Counted from the first letter of the stretch, positions 51,415-59,204 are shown. The stretch: DNA of 64,000 bases from Flavobacterium anhuiense (GCF_004151235.1 NZ_JUIV01000003.1:305001-369000), one strand, 5' to 3'. Notes: a model not told the origin generated them from the sequence alone. Numbers and translations are program-made.

Positions 51415-52896
51415 ATGGATATCGAAAAAGACTATATAAAGCTGATTTTTGGGCTAAAAATGAAACAAGTTCGTACGCAAAAAAACTTGTCTCTTTTTGG
51501 TTTGGCCAAACTGACTAATCTTTCAAAATCGTATTTAAACGAGATTGAAAAGGGAAAAAAATATCCGAAAACAGATAAAATTTTGCTCTTGTGCGAACAT
51601 TTGGACGTGACTTACGACCAAATGGTGTCTTTAAAACTCGATAATAATCTCGCTCCGATTGGCGAAATCTTGAAATCAGGAATTTTAAAAGAGATTCCGC
51701 TAGAGCTTTTCGGAATCCAAGAAGCGGATTTAATTGATATTATTGCGAATGCTCCAGCAAAAGTCAATGCGTTTATTAGTACAATAATCGAAATTGCACA
51801 GCATTATAATTTGAGCCGTGAAAGTTTCTTTTTGGCTGCTTTACGATCCTATCAGGAAGCGCACAGCAATTATTTTGAAGATTTAGAAGAAAAAGTAATT
51901 GCGTTTTCGAAGTCATTTCAGATTAATCTGGATTCTAAAATTAGCGTTGAAGAACTAGAAGCGATTTTAAAAGAAGAATACGAATACAATATTAAAGAAA
52001 TTGCTTTTACAGACCAAGAAGCTTTGGACGATTTACGCTCGATTTATGTTCCGAAAAGTAAAACTTTATTGCTTTCAACCGAACTCGACGCTCCGCAAAA
52101 AGCTTTCATTTTAGCTAAAGAAATTGCTTATAACTACTTAAACATTTCAGACCGACTGCTTACTTTCAGCTGGATTAAGTTTGAAAATTTCGATCAGGTT
52201 CTGCATAATTTCTATGCTTCTTATTTTGCCGGCGCTTTGTTGTTACCTAGAAAACTGGTTGTAGATAAAATCAATTCTTTTTTGGAAAACGAAAATCCAA
52301 AACCTGAAGAATTTGTTCAATTAATCGAAAGTTTTGAAGTTTCGCCTGAATCCTTTTATCAGCGATTGACTAATTTATTACCGAAGGATTTTCAATTAAA
52401 AAACCTTTTCTTCTTAAGATTATCGCATAAAATCGGTTCTGATTTTTATCAAATAAACAAAGAATTGCACATTACGCATCAGCAGGAACCGCACGCCAAT
52501 GAAACCAACGAACATTATTGCAGAAGATGGGTTTCGGTCAAAACAATTGATGAAGCGATTAAACAAAATAAAGCTCATTTTTTTGATGCTCAAATATCCA
52601 GCTACGCCAATAGCGGAAACGAATATTTGGTTTTTTCATCGGCTACGAAAGATCCTTTTTTGCATGATACTATTCGAAGTATTTCGGTTGGAATTTTAAT
52701 CAATCCGACTATGAAAAAGAAATTTAAGCTCATTGATGGAAAACCTTTGGTAAAACGAATTGTTGGTGTAACTTGCGAAACTTGTGCTGTAAAAGACTGT
52801 TTAGAAAGAGCTGCTCCGCCAATTGTTTTAGAAAGAAAGAAACGCCATGAGAACACGGATGCAGTTGTACAGCAGTTTATGAATCAATATAGTTAG
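51415..52896 (+). CDS. XRE/ScfR-family transcriptional regulator (RamB-like), probable glyoxylate shunt regulator
   Basis: The 493-residue protein has an XRE helix-turn-helix (about residues 10-65, MKQVRTQKNLSLFGLAKLTNLSKSYLNEIEKGKKYP), a middle region of the IrrE/ImmA type (about 190-320, FILAKEIAYNYLN without an intact HExxH), and a C-terminal DUF2083 part with Cys residues (VTCETCAVKDCLERAAPP). This is the layout of short-chain-fatty-acyl regulators such as RamB, which controls aceA and aceB in corynebacteria. Being divergent from aceB supports the same job here. The Met 17 start would cut the HTH, so Met 1 is kept. Confidence 0.88.
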   Translation: MDIEKDYIKLIFGLKMKQVRTQKNLSLFGLAKLTNLSKSYLNEIEKGKKYPKTDKILLLCEHLDVTYDQMVSLKLDNNLAPIGEILKSGILKEIPLELFGIQEADLIDIIANAPAKVNAFISTIIEIAQHYNLSRESFFLAALRSYQEAHSNYFEDLEEKVIAFSKSFQINLDSKISVEELEAILKEEYEYNIKEIAFTDQEALDDLRSIYVPKSKTLLLSTELDAPQKAFILAKEIAYNYLNISDRLLTFSWIKFENFDQVLHNFYASYFAGALLLPRKLVVDKINSFLENENPKPEEFVQLIESFEVSPESFYQRLTNLLPKDFQLKNLFFLRLSHKIGSDFYQINKELHITHQQEPHANETNEHYCRRWVSVKTIDEAIKQNKAHFFDAQISSYANSGNEYLVFSSATKDPFLHDTIRSISVGILINPTMKKKFKLIDGKPLVKRIVGVTCETCAVKDCLERAAPPIVLERKKRHENTDAVVQQFMNQYS

Positions 52897-52902
52897 AATG
52901 CC

Positions 52903-53262
52903 ATGAAATATTTTGCCTTACTAATAACCTTATTTTTTATCAACTTCAATCAAAAAACGGATAAGCTTACTGGCCGCTATAATTATTTGATTGAAGACGA
53001 TAATGCCTACGTCCAAAAAGACAAAATTACTTTTAAGGATAGCATTTTTGTTTTTGATAACAAGTTCATGCCGAAAGGGAAAGTTTCATATGGCAATGTA
53101 ATATTATTAGATAATTTTATTAATACTGATTTGATTATCAGCATTACGAAAGATCAGATTGAAAAAGATACAATTCCTTTTTTTATGCATGACAAAAAAA
53201 GTTCTTCTGCGAATTGTCTTGATGAAGTGGTTGGGAAAGGGAAATTGGTTAGGATTAAATAA
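52903..53262 (+). CDS. Small secreted hypothetical protein
   Basis: The 119-residue protein has a short hydrophobic N-terminus (KYFALLITLFFINF) that is probably a signal peptide. The rest is beta-rich and polar, with no recognised motif. It begins six bases after the regulator gene, so cotranscription is likely. Function unknown. Confidence 0.65.
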   Translation: MKYFALLITLFFINFNQKTDKLTGRYNYLIEDDNAYVQKDKITFKDSIFVFDNKFMPKGKVSYGNVILLDNFINTDLIISITKDQIEKDTIPFFMHDKKSSSANCLDEVVGKGKLVRIK

Positions 53263-53292
53263 TTAGGCTCTATCTTTTATCACGTCCTATTT

Positions 53293-53392
53293 GTCATTCC
53301 GAGGAACGAGGAATCTCCGCGAGAAGCTCGACAAAGATTGGCGATATACTATATGGAGTTATTTGCGGAGATTCCTCGTTCCTCGGAATGAC
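53293..53392. repeat. GTCATTCCGA palindromic element, 100 bases
   Basis: Perfect 28-base arms, starting GTCATTCCGAGGAACGAG, enclose a 44-base core with GACAAAGATTGGC as in the 45523 copy. Confidence 0.85.
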
Positions 53393-53544
53393 AAAACTGC
53401 GAGATTGCTTTGACGTGAAAACTTTGTAATTTCTAATCTTTGTAGAGTTTCGTGTGTGATCCTTCGTTCCTCAGGATGACAAACTGAAATCTTTAAGTTT
53501 TTGTCTCAATAAATTCTTCTGAAAATAAAAACTTCTAATCTAGC

Positions 53545-53605
53545 CCCGATAGAAGTGGAAATCTTTTTGTGGTGGGGTTCACCACAAAAGATTGAAACGG
53601 ATAGC
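53545..53605. repeat. Structured hairpin repeat, opposite orientation to 41926-42010
   Basis: On the minus strand it reads CCGCTATCCGTTTCAATC, then CTTTTGTGGTGAACCCCACC, then AAAAAGATTTCC, matching the layout of the element at 41926-42010 with changed but still paired stem bases. Confidence 0.6.
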
Positions 53606-53689
53606 GGGACTGAACGTCTTTTGAAAACCAAAATCTCTGCTTCAAAAAAAACTTAGAACCTCAGCATCTTAGAACCTTAGAATCTTTTC

Positions 53690-53734
53690 TTAACCTAGAT
53701 TAAGCGCTTTTCGTATACATCGGCTGTATCTTTG
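53690..53734 (+). promoter_or_regulatory. Operator TTAACCTAGATTAA and -7 box of the pirin gene
   Basis: The quasi-palindrome TTAACCTAGATTAA (53690-53703) is followed by GCGCTT and, 37 bases from its first base, by the -7 box TATCTTTG (53727-53734). It is the exact reverse complement of the site before the yceI gene at 55008. The centre lies near -40. Confidence 0.7.
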
Positions 53735-53763
53735 TACCATAAAAATAACGAAAGGACAAAATC

Positions 53764-54480
53764 ATGGAAAATATAGTATTGCACAAAGCAGAATCAAGAG
53801 GAAATGCAAATCACGGATGGTTGAACGCTTATCACAGCTTTAGCTTTGCGAGCTGGTACAATCCCGACAGAATTCAGTTTGGAGCGCTTCGTGTTTTGAA
53901 TGATGATACGATTGCTGCAGGAATGGGATTTGGAACTCACCCTCACGATAATATGGAAATTATCACGATTCCGTTAGAAGGAGATTTAGCTCACAAAGAC
54001 AGCATGGGAAATACTGAAGTAATTAAAAACGGAGACATTCAGGTGATGAGCGCTGGAACTGGAATTCAGCATAGCGAGTTTAATCCGAATGCTGATCAGC
54101 AGACTAAATTGTTGCAGATTTGGTTGTTTCCAAACAAAAGAAATGTTACACCACGTTATCAGCAAATTACTTTAGATGTTGCTGACAGACATAATAAATT
54201 GTCTCAGGTTTTATCTCCAAATGCAGATGATGAAGGTGTTTGGATTCACCAAGATGCTTGGTTTAACATGGGAAATTTCGATGCTGGAATAACTGCTGAA
54301 TATAAAATCAAAAAAGAAGGAAACGGAGTTTATGCTTTCGTTTTAAAAGGAAATGTTACCATCAACGGTCAGGAATTAAATTCTCGTGATGCAGTGGGAA
54401 TTTCAGGAACTGGTACTTTAAACATTAAAGCCAATACAGGCGCTGAATTTTTATTAATGGACATTCCGATGAATTATTAA
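53764..54480 (+). CDS. Pirin-family protein (quercetin dioxygenase-like bicupin)
   Basis: The 238-residue protein has the pirin double cupin. The metal site of the N-terminal cupin is seen in THPHDNMEI (two His), the following GTGIQHSE (His) and Glu of the HSEFNPN block. FASWYNPDRIQFGALRVLNDD is a strong mark. Members are quercetinases or redox-responsive proteins; the natural substrate is unknown. The gene is monocistronic and carries the shared operator upstream. Confidence 0.94.
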   Translation: MENIVLHKAESRGNANHGWLNAYHSFSFASWYNPDRIQFGALRVLNDDTIAAGMGFGTHPHDNMEIITIPLEGDLAHKDSMGNTEVIKNGDIQVMSAGTGIQHSEFNPNADQQTKLLQIWLFPNKRNVTPRYQQITLDVADRHNKLSQVLSPNADDEGVWIHQDAWFNMGNFDAGITAEYKIKKEGNGVYAFVLKGNVTINGQELNSRDAVGISGTGTLNIKANTGAEFLLMDIPMNY

Positions 54481-54512
54481 TTCAAACAAAAAACAATTAA
54501 CACCTGTACTTT

Positions 54513-54560
54513 GAAACGATAATAAACCTGAAAATCAGATTATTATCGTTTCTTTTTTTT
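54513..54560 (+). terminator. Intrinsic terminator of the pirin gene
   Basis: GAAACGATAATAA / TTATTATCGTTTC is followed by a T run. Confidence 0.88.
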
Positions 54561-54645
54561 GTTCCATTTCAAAAGAAAGACTAACTTTATAAGTAAAAAA
54601 ATTGGTTTGACTTTAAAATTAAATTCATACTTAAAATTTTAAACC

Positions 54646-54873
54646 ATGAATCCAAACAACCTCACTAAAGAATACACAAACGGCGAAGTAACGATTGTAT
54701 GGCAATCTGGAAAATGCATTCACTCGGCTAATTGTGTCAAAAACAATCCAGATGTTTTTCGTCCAAAAGAAAAACCTTGGATTACTCCAGAGAAATCTAC
54801 AACTGAGAAAATCATTTCTACTGTTAATAAATGCCCGTCGGGAGCGTTGACCTTTTATATGAATAAAAAATAA
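54646..54873 (+). CDS. YjdI-like (4Fe-4S) mono-cluster protein
   Basis: The 75-residue protein has a Fer4_19 domain: GKCIHSANCVKNNPDVF and later NKCPSGALTFY supply the Cys ligands of an iron-sulfur cluster. YjdI-type proteins are small and often sit beside GNAT or redox genes; they may act in electron transfer or sensing. It lies between pirin and yceI with its own terminator, but without the shared operator. Confidence 0.88.
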   Translation: MNPNNLTKEYTNGEVTIVWQSGKCIHSANCVKNNPDVFRPKEKPWITPEKSTTEKIISTVNKCPSGALTFYMNKK

Positions 54874-54880
54874 TCGTAAG

Positions 54881-54914
54881 AGACCTAACAGGTTTTAAAA
54901 ACCTTTTAGGTCTT
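54881..54914 (+). terminator. Intrinsic terminator of the YjdI-like gene
   Basis: AGACCTAACAGGTTTT / AAAACCTTTTAGGTCT hairpin; the tail is only partly T-rich. Confidence 0.7.
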
Positions 54915-54923
54915 TCGCATTTC

Positions 54924-54968
54924 TTAATCTAGGTTAAGTGCTTAAGGACAACTGTCATCGTAACTTTG
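54924..54968 (+). promoter_or_regulatory. Operator TTAATCTAGGTTAA and -7 box of the cytoplasmic yceI gene
   Basis: TTAATCTAGGTTAA (54924-54937) is followed by GTGCTT and, 37 bases from its first base, by TAACTTTG (54961-54968). Spacing is identical to the pirin promoter. The box also shows that the longer frame from 54966 cannot be the coding start. Confidence 0.7.
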
Positions 54969-55007
54969 TCCTATCAAAATGAAATTAATTATTTAAAAAA
55001 TAAAATT

Positions 55008-55541
55008 ATGGCAACTACAAAATGGTCAATTGACCCAACTCACTCAGAAATTGGTTTTAAAGTTAAACACATGATGTTTACTAATGTTTCAGGAAAATTT
55101 GGAACTTACGAGGCTTCTGCAATCACAGAAGGAGAAAGTTTTGATAATGCAGATTTCAGTTTTTCTGCTGATATCGCTTCGATCGACACTGCAAATGCAG
55201 ATCGTGACGGACATTTAAGAAGCGGTGATTTCTTTGACGCTGAGAATCATCCAAAATTAACTTTCAAATCTTCTGCTTTCAAAAAAATTAATGATGGTGA
55301 ATTTGAATTGACTGGAGATTTAAGCATTAAAGGTGTTTCAAAAACAGTAAAATTCCCAGTTGAATTTAGCGGAATCATGACTGATCCTTGGGGAAATACA
55401 AAAGTAGGTTTAAGCATAGAAGGAAAAATTAATCGTAAAGATTGGGGTTTAAACTGGAACTCAGCTCTTGAAACAGGGGGTGTTTTAGTAGGTGAAGAAG
55501 TTCGTTTGAACATTGAATTACAATTTGTAAAACAAGCCTAA
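55008..55541 (+). CDS. YceI-family protein without signal peptide
   Basis: The 177-residue protein is a full YceI domain: WSIDPTHSEIGFKVKHMMFTNVSGKFG at the start, DGHLRSGDFFDAENHPKLTFKS in the middle and WGLNWNSALETGGVLVGEEVRLNIELQF at the end, all classical. It has no signal peptide and is probably cytoplasmic, unlike the two copies near 8-9 kb. It may bind isoprenoid or fatty molecules. The operator before it is shared with pirin. Confidence 0.95.
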   Translation: MATTKWSIDPTHSEIGFKVKHMMFTNVSGKFGTYEASAITEGESFDNADFSFSADIASIDTANADRDGHLRSGDFFDAENHPKLTFKSSAFKKINDGEFELTGDLSIKGVSKTVKFPVEFSGIMTDPWGNTKVGLSIEGKINRKDWGLNWNSALETGGVLVGEEVRLNIELQFVKQA

Positions 55542-55572
55542 TCTATTTGGTTTTAGATTTAATTGGTTGGTT

Positions 55573-55608
55573 AAAAGCCTTGCGTTTACTCGCAGGGCTT
55601 TTTTTTTC
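55573..55608 (+). terminator. Intrinsic terminator of the cytoplasmic yceI gene
   Basis: AAAAGCCTTGCG / CGCAGGGCTTTT with a six-base loop and T run. Confidence 0.85.
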
Positions 55609-55826
55609 AGCCACCAATTACACAAATTTATTTCACGCAGATTTTTAAATGATTTTAGCAGATCTTAAAGATTTATTTTAATCTGCATAAATCTGCAAGA
55701 TCTGCGTGAAACCAAATTAACAGCCACAGATTAAAATGATTTTCACAGATTTTAAAATCCACAACAATACTTTTAATCTGAAGCAAAAAATAATTTGTGA
55801 AAATTTGTGCAATTTGTGGTTAAAAA
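55609..55826. repeat. Nested palindrome of the CACAGATT / TCACGCAGATT type
   Basis: TTTCACGCAGATTTTTAAAT pairs with ATCTGCAAGATCTGCGTGAA, and ACCACAGATT/AATTTGTG-type arms flank it (AGCCACCAATTACACAAATTT with AATTTGTGCAATTTGTGG). It lies between convergent genes and belongs with the 47886-48040 region. Confidence 0.65.
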
Positions 55827-55827
55827 A

Positions 55828-56691
55828 TCAACGTACTGTGTTTCTAAATTCTGTTGGCGACATTCCGGTTTGTTTTTTGAAGAATCGGGAGAAGTATGAG
55901 TAATCTTCGTAGCCGACTTTGAATGCGACTTCATTTACGGCTAATTGTTTGTCGATCAGCATTCTTTTTATTTCTAGAATTACACGATCTGTAATTACTT
56001 CTGTGGCTGTTTTTTGAAGAATTTCATTGCAGATTCTGTTTAAATGTTTTAGTGTAATATTTAGCTTTTCTGCATAAAACGAAGGCAGTTTCTGAGTTCT
56101 GAAATGTTCTTCTAAAAGCGATTCAAACTTGTTGATTTTGATATTATATGAATGGGTTTGATGCGAATAGGTTTCTCCATATTTTCTCGCTACTTCGATA
56201 TGAATGCAATCCAATAAATTCAACAATTTATCTAATTGGTATTTGTTGTCTTGACTATTTTCGTGAATTAGCAAATCAAAATATGGAAGGATTTTAGGAA
56301 TTTCCTTTTCTTCAAAAACCATTTCAGGTCGGTTTTGAATGGAATGGTAAAAGTTGTAATCGTTGATTTTTTTCTGTCCGAAATACAAATTGTACAATTC
56401 CTGCGAAAAGATAATTACAAAGCCTTCTATATCTTCAGATAAATTCCAATGATGCATTTGTCCAGGCTGTAGCACAAAAAGACTTCCTCTTTTAATTTCG
56501 AACTGGTCAAAATCGACTTCATGAAACCCCGAACCTTTTGTAAAAAAGACCATCAAATACGAATCGTGCCTATGTGGCTCTTCGACAAAACTGTGATTTT
56601 TTAAATGCTCTTTAAAAGTATTAACATAAAAGTCGCGGTGAATATCGTTACAGCTAAAATTCTGAACACTATAAATAGGATATCGCTTCAT
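55828..56691 (-). CDS. AraC-family transcriptional regulator
   Basis: The 287-residue protein has an N-terminal cupin-type sensing domain (about residues 25-120, VEEPHRHDSYLMVFFTKGSGFHEVD and LFVLQPGQMHHW) and a C-terminal AraC double helix-turn-helix (about 190-285, ending VGYEDYSYFSRFFKKQTGMSPTEFRN). The ligand is unknown. It is near the pirin/yceI pair and is one candidate for the protein that binds their shared operator; a palindromic site would be unusual for AraC proteins, which mostly bind direct repeats. Confidence 0.93.
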   Translation of the reverse strand: MKRYPIYSVQNFSCNDIHRDFYVNTFKEHLKNHSFVEEPHRHDSYLMVFFTKGSGFHEVDFDQFEIKRGSLFVLQPGQMHHWNLSEDIEGFVIIFSQELYNLYFGQKKINDYNFYHSIQNRPEMVFEEKEIPKILPYFDLLIHENSQDNKYQLDKLLNLLDCIHIEVARKYGETYSHQTHSYNIKINKFESLLEEHFRTQKLPSFYAEKLNITLKHLNRICNEILQKTATEVITDRVILEIKRMLIDKQLAVNEVAFKVGYEDYSYFSRFFKKQTGMSPTEFRNTVR

Positions 56692-56755
56692 AAAAATGTC
56701 TTTATTGTGCTACAATAAGCGAAGATACTAAAAAGACTTTTATAACGCTCTGAAT

Positions 56756-56763
56756 TACCTTTG
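56756..56763 (+). promoter_or_regulatory. Predicted -7 box of the DUF983 gene
   Basis: TACCTTTG matches TAnnTTTG and lies 23 bases before the ATG. Confidence 0.5.
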
Positions 56764-56786
56764 TATAAACAAAAATTAACAATATC

Positions 56787-57149
56787 ATGTCAAGCGCATT
56801 AACTCATATTTTAAAAAACGAATGTCCTGTTTGTCATAAAGGAAAAGTTTTTATAGACAAGAATATCTTTCTTAATTTCAGTTTCCCAAAAATGAATGAA
56901 TACTGCAGTCACTGCCATTACAAATTCCAAAAAGAACCTGGCTATTTTTTTGGTGCCATGTACGTAAACTACGGATTAACAGTAGCTCAGGGTATCGCAA
57001 CATACTGTATTGCACAGTTTTTCTTCGAAAAGAATTTTGATTTAAGAATTCTTCCAATTATTGCTGTTTCTATCACTCTACTTACTCCTTTTAACCTGAG
57101 ATTTTCCAGATTAGCATGGATTTATATGTTTAAGGATTATACGAAATAA
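56787..57149 (+). CDS. DUF983-family membrane protein
   Basis: The 120-residue protein has a zinc-ribbon-like start (CPVCHKGKVF and CSHCHYKFQKEPGYFFGAMYVNYG) and two membrane segments at about residues 57-80 and 88-105. This is the DUF983 family, found across Bacteroidetes and Proteobacteria, sometimes near cytochrome oxidase genes; its function is not known. The fabD gene follows after 72 bases with its own promoter. Confidence 0.9.
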   Translation: MSSALTHILKNECPVCHKGKVFIDKNIFLNFSFPKMNEYCSHCHYKFQKEPGYFFGAMYVNYGLTVAQGIATYCIAQFFFEKNFDLRILPIIAVSITLLTPFNLRFSRLAWIYMFKDYTK

Positions 57150-57157
57150 AAAAATAG

Positions 57158-57165
57158 TACTTTTG
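57158..57165 (+). promoter_or_regulatory. Predicted -7 box of fabD
   Basis: TACTTTTG matches TAnnTTTG, 57 bases before the ATG. Confidence 0.5.
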
Positions 57166-57221
57166 CCTTCCAATTGAAACTAATTTTCAATTTTAAAAAA
57201 AGTAAAAATTAAATTAGACAA

Positions 57222-58094
57222 ATGAAAGCATACGTATTTCCGGGTCAGGGTGCACAGTTCACAGGAATGGGTAAAGACCTCTATGAAAATTCGGCTTTAG
57301 CCAAAGAATTATTCGAAAAAGCCAATGAAATTTTAGGCTTCAGAATTACAGATATCATGTTTGAAGGCACTGCCGAAGAACTAAAAGAAACTAAAGTTAC
57401 ACAGCCAGCAGTATTTTTACACTCTGTTATTTTAGCTAAAACTTTAGAAGATTTCAAACCGGAAATGGTTGCGGGACATTCATTAGGAGAATTTTCGGCT
57501 TTGGTTGCCAACGGGACTTTATCTTTTGAAGATGGTCTTAAATTAGTTTCTCAACGTGCTTTAGCAATGCAAAAAGCTTGCGAAATCACTCCCTCTACAA
57601 TGGCAGCTGTTTTAGGTTTAGCTGATAATGTTGTTGAAGAAGTTTGTGCCTCTATCGACGGCGTTGTGGTTGCTGCCAACTATAACTGCCCTGGTCAATT
57701 AGTAATTTCTGGTGAAACTACTGCTGTTGAAAAAGCTTGTGAAGCTATGAAAGCTGCAGGAGCAAAACGTGCTTTAATTTTACCTGTTGGAGGTGCTTTC
57801 CACTCTCCAATGATGGAACCTGCAAGAGAAGAATTGGCTGCTGCAATCGAAGCAACTACTTTCTCTACTCCAATTTGCCCAGTATATCAAAACGTTACTG
57901 CAAATGCAGTTTCTGATGCTAATGAAATTAAAAAAAACTTAATCATTCAATTGACCGCTCCTGTAAAATGGACTCAGTCTGTACAGCAAATGATTGCTGA
58001 CGGCGCGACTTTATTTACTGAAGTTGGTCCTGGAAAAGTTTTAACTGGTTTGATTAATAAAATTGACAAAGAAGCTGCTGTTGCTAATGCTTAA
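57222..58094 (+). CDS. fabD: Malonyl-CoA-[acyl carrier protein] transacylase
   Basis: The 290-residue enzyme moves malonyl from CoA to acyl carrier protein in fatty acid synthesis. The nucleophile Ser 87 lies in VAGHSLGEFSAL, the partner His in LPVGGAFHSPMM (about residue 198), and the N-terminal FPGQGAQ and Gln 61 region (VTQPAVF) are conserved. The length fits the family. It stands apart from other fab genes here, which is common in Flavobacteria. Confidence 0.97.
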   Translation: MKAYVFPGQGAQFTGMGKDLYENSALAKELFEKANEILGFRITDIMFEGTAEELKETKVTQPAVFLHSVILAKTLEDFKPEMVAGHSLGEFSALVANGTLSFEDGLKLVSQRALAMQKACEITPSTMAAVLGLADNVVEEVCASIDGVVVAANYNCPGQLVISGETTAVEKACEAMKAAGAKRALILPVGGAFHSPMMEPAREELAAAIEATTFSTPICPVYQNVTANAVSDANEIKKNLIIQLTAPVKWTQSVQQMIADGATLFTEVGPGKVLTGLINKIDKEAAVANA

Positions 58095-58146
58095 TTTTAA
58101 GTGTTCAGTATTCAGTTTTTAGTGATCAGTTGAAAACTATACATAC

Positions 58147-58184
58147 AAAAAGCTCTGAAAAAATTTTGTTTTTCAGAGCTTTTT
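58147..58184 (+). terminator. Intrinsic terminator of fabD
   Basis: AAAAAGCTCTGAAAAA / TTTTTCAGAGCTTTTT hairpin, directly followed by a palindromic repeat. Confidence 0.85.
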
Positions 58185-58284
58185 GTCATTTCGACGAAGG
58201 AGAAATCTTCGCAAGAAACTCTACATAGAAAGCCTAAAAACTTTGCAAAGCTACTTGCGAAGATTTCTCCTTCGTCGAAATGAC
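58185..58284. repeat. GTCATTTCGA palindromic element, 100 bases
   Basis: Perfect 31-base arms (58185-58215 and 58254-58284) start with GTCATTTCGACGAAGGAG, the same as the 45523 copy, and enclose a 38-base core. Confidence 0.88.
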
Positions 58285-58298
58285 ATACTAAAAGAATA

Positions 58299-59204
58299 CT
58301 ACAAAACCTTCTTTTCTTTCTTCTTGTAATTCACAATAAAAACTCCAAGAATAATAAGAGTTGTAGCAATAATAAAATCAACTGTAATTACTTCATCTAA
58401 AAGCAACCAGCCCAAGAAAACTGCAATTACTGTATTGATGTAGGACAAAATAGAAACCTGAACTGGAGTAACGTGTTTCAGAGCATAATTATAACTAAAG
58501 AAAGCAATTACAGACCCAAAAATCGACAAATACAATGCCGCTAAAATACTTTTCGCACTCCATAAATTCACATCAATAGTAGGCGAAAAAATAAATGCTA
58601 AAACAATCTGAATGCATGAAGCCATTGTAAATTGGTAAAATAAATTAAGAACTATATTTTTAGATTTATTCCCATGCAGTTTGGTATAAATTGTTCCCGC
58701 AGCCCAGGCAGAAATTGCAAATGCCATAAACATCATTCCGATTCTGTAATCGGCATCTAAAAAAGATCCCAGTCCGTCTTTAAATATAAAAACGACTCCC
58801 GAAAATCCTATTATAACTCCAATAAATCCTTTAAAACTTGGCTTTTGTAGTTTAAACAAAATACTGCCCAGAAAAATAAGTATAGGAGACATCGCACTGA
58901 TTACCGAAGCTAGTCCGCTTGGCACAGTCTGTTCTGCAACGGTTGTAAAACCATTCGCTACTACAATCATCAAAATAGAAGGAACAAGCTGATGTTTTAA
59001 ATTTTCCCAGCCAATCCATTTTAATTCTTTTTTGAATAATAAAATCATCATCATAATTAGTCCCGCCAATCCCTGACGAATGGAAGTTACAAACCAAGGC
59101 GGAATCGTTTCAACCGCAACTCTAATTCCTAAAAAGGTAGTTCCCCAAATAATTCCAACAGCCGCTAAGGCAAATATTAATTTATAATCTAAACTTTGTT
59201 TCAT
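58299..59204 (-). CDS. DMT-superfamily (EamA) transporter
   Basis: The 301-residue membrane protein has ten hydrophobic segments in two EamA repeats (the first starting IIWGTTFLGIRVAVETIPPWFVTSIRQGLAG, the second AISAWAAGTIYTKLHG). Such proteins export amino acids, nucleosides or other metabolites; the substrate is unknown. A terminator between it and galE shows it is a separate unit. Confidence 0.92.
   Translation of the reverse strand: MKQSLDYKLIFALAAVGIIWGTTFLGIRVAVETIPPWFVTSIRQGLAGLIMMMILLFKKELKWIGWENLKHQLVPSILMIVVANGFTTVAEQTVPSGLASVISAMSPILIFLGSILFKLQKPSFKGFIGVIIGFSGVVFIFKDGLGSFLDADYRIGMMFMAFAISAWAAGTIYTKLHGNKSKNIVLNLFYQFTMASCIQIVLAFIFSPTIDVNLWSAKSILAALYLSIFGSVIAFFSYNYALKHVTPVQVSILSYINTVIAVFLGWLLLDEVITVDFIIATTLIILGVFIVNYKKKEKKVL

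Larger units (their letters stand above)
53263..53763. other. Repeat-rich intergenic region before the pirin gene
   Basis: These 501 bases hold, in order: a complete GTCATTCCGA palindrome (53293-53392), a half element (53458-53485), a structured hairpin repeat (53545-53605), degenerate AACTTAGAACCTCAGCATCTTAG units (53648-53687), and the pirin promoter with its operator (53690-53734). Confidence 0.6.

Noticed and set aside
54966..55007. Longer N-terminus for the cytoplasmic YceI protein
   Set aside because: It overlaps the promoter -7 box at 54961-54968, and the YceI domain begins at ATG 55008.
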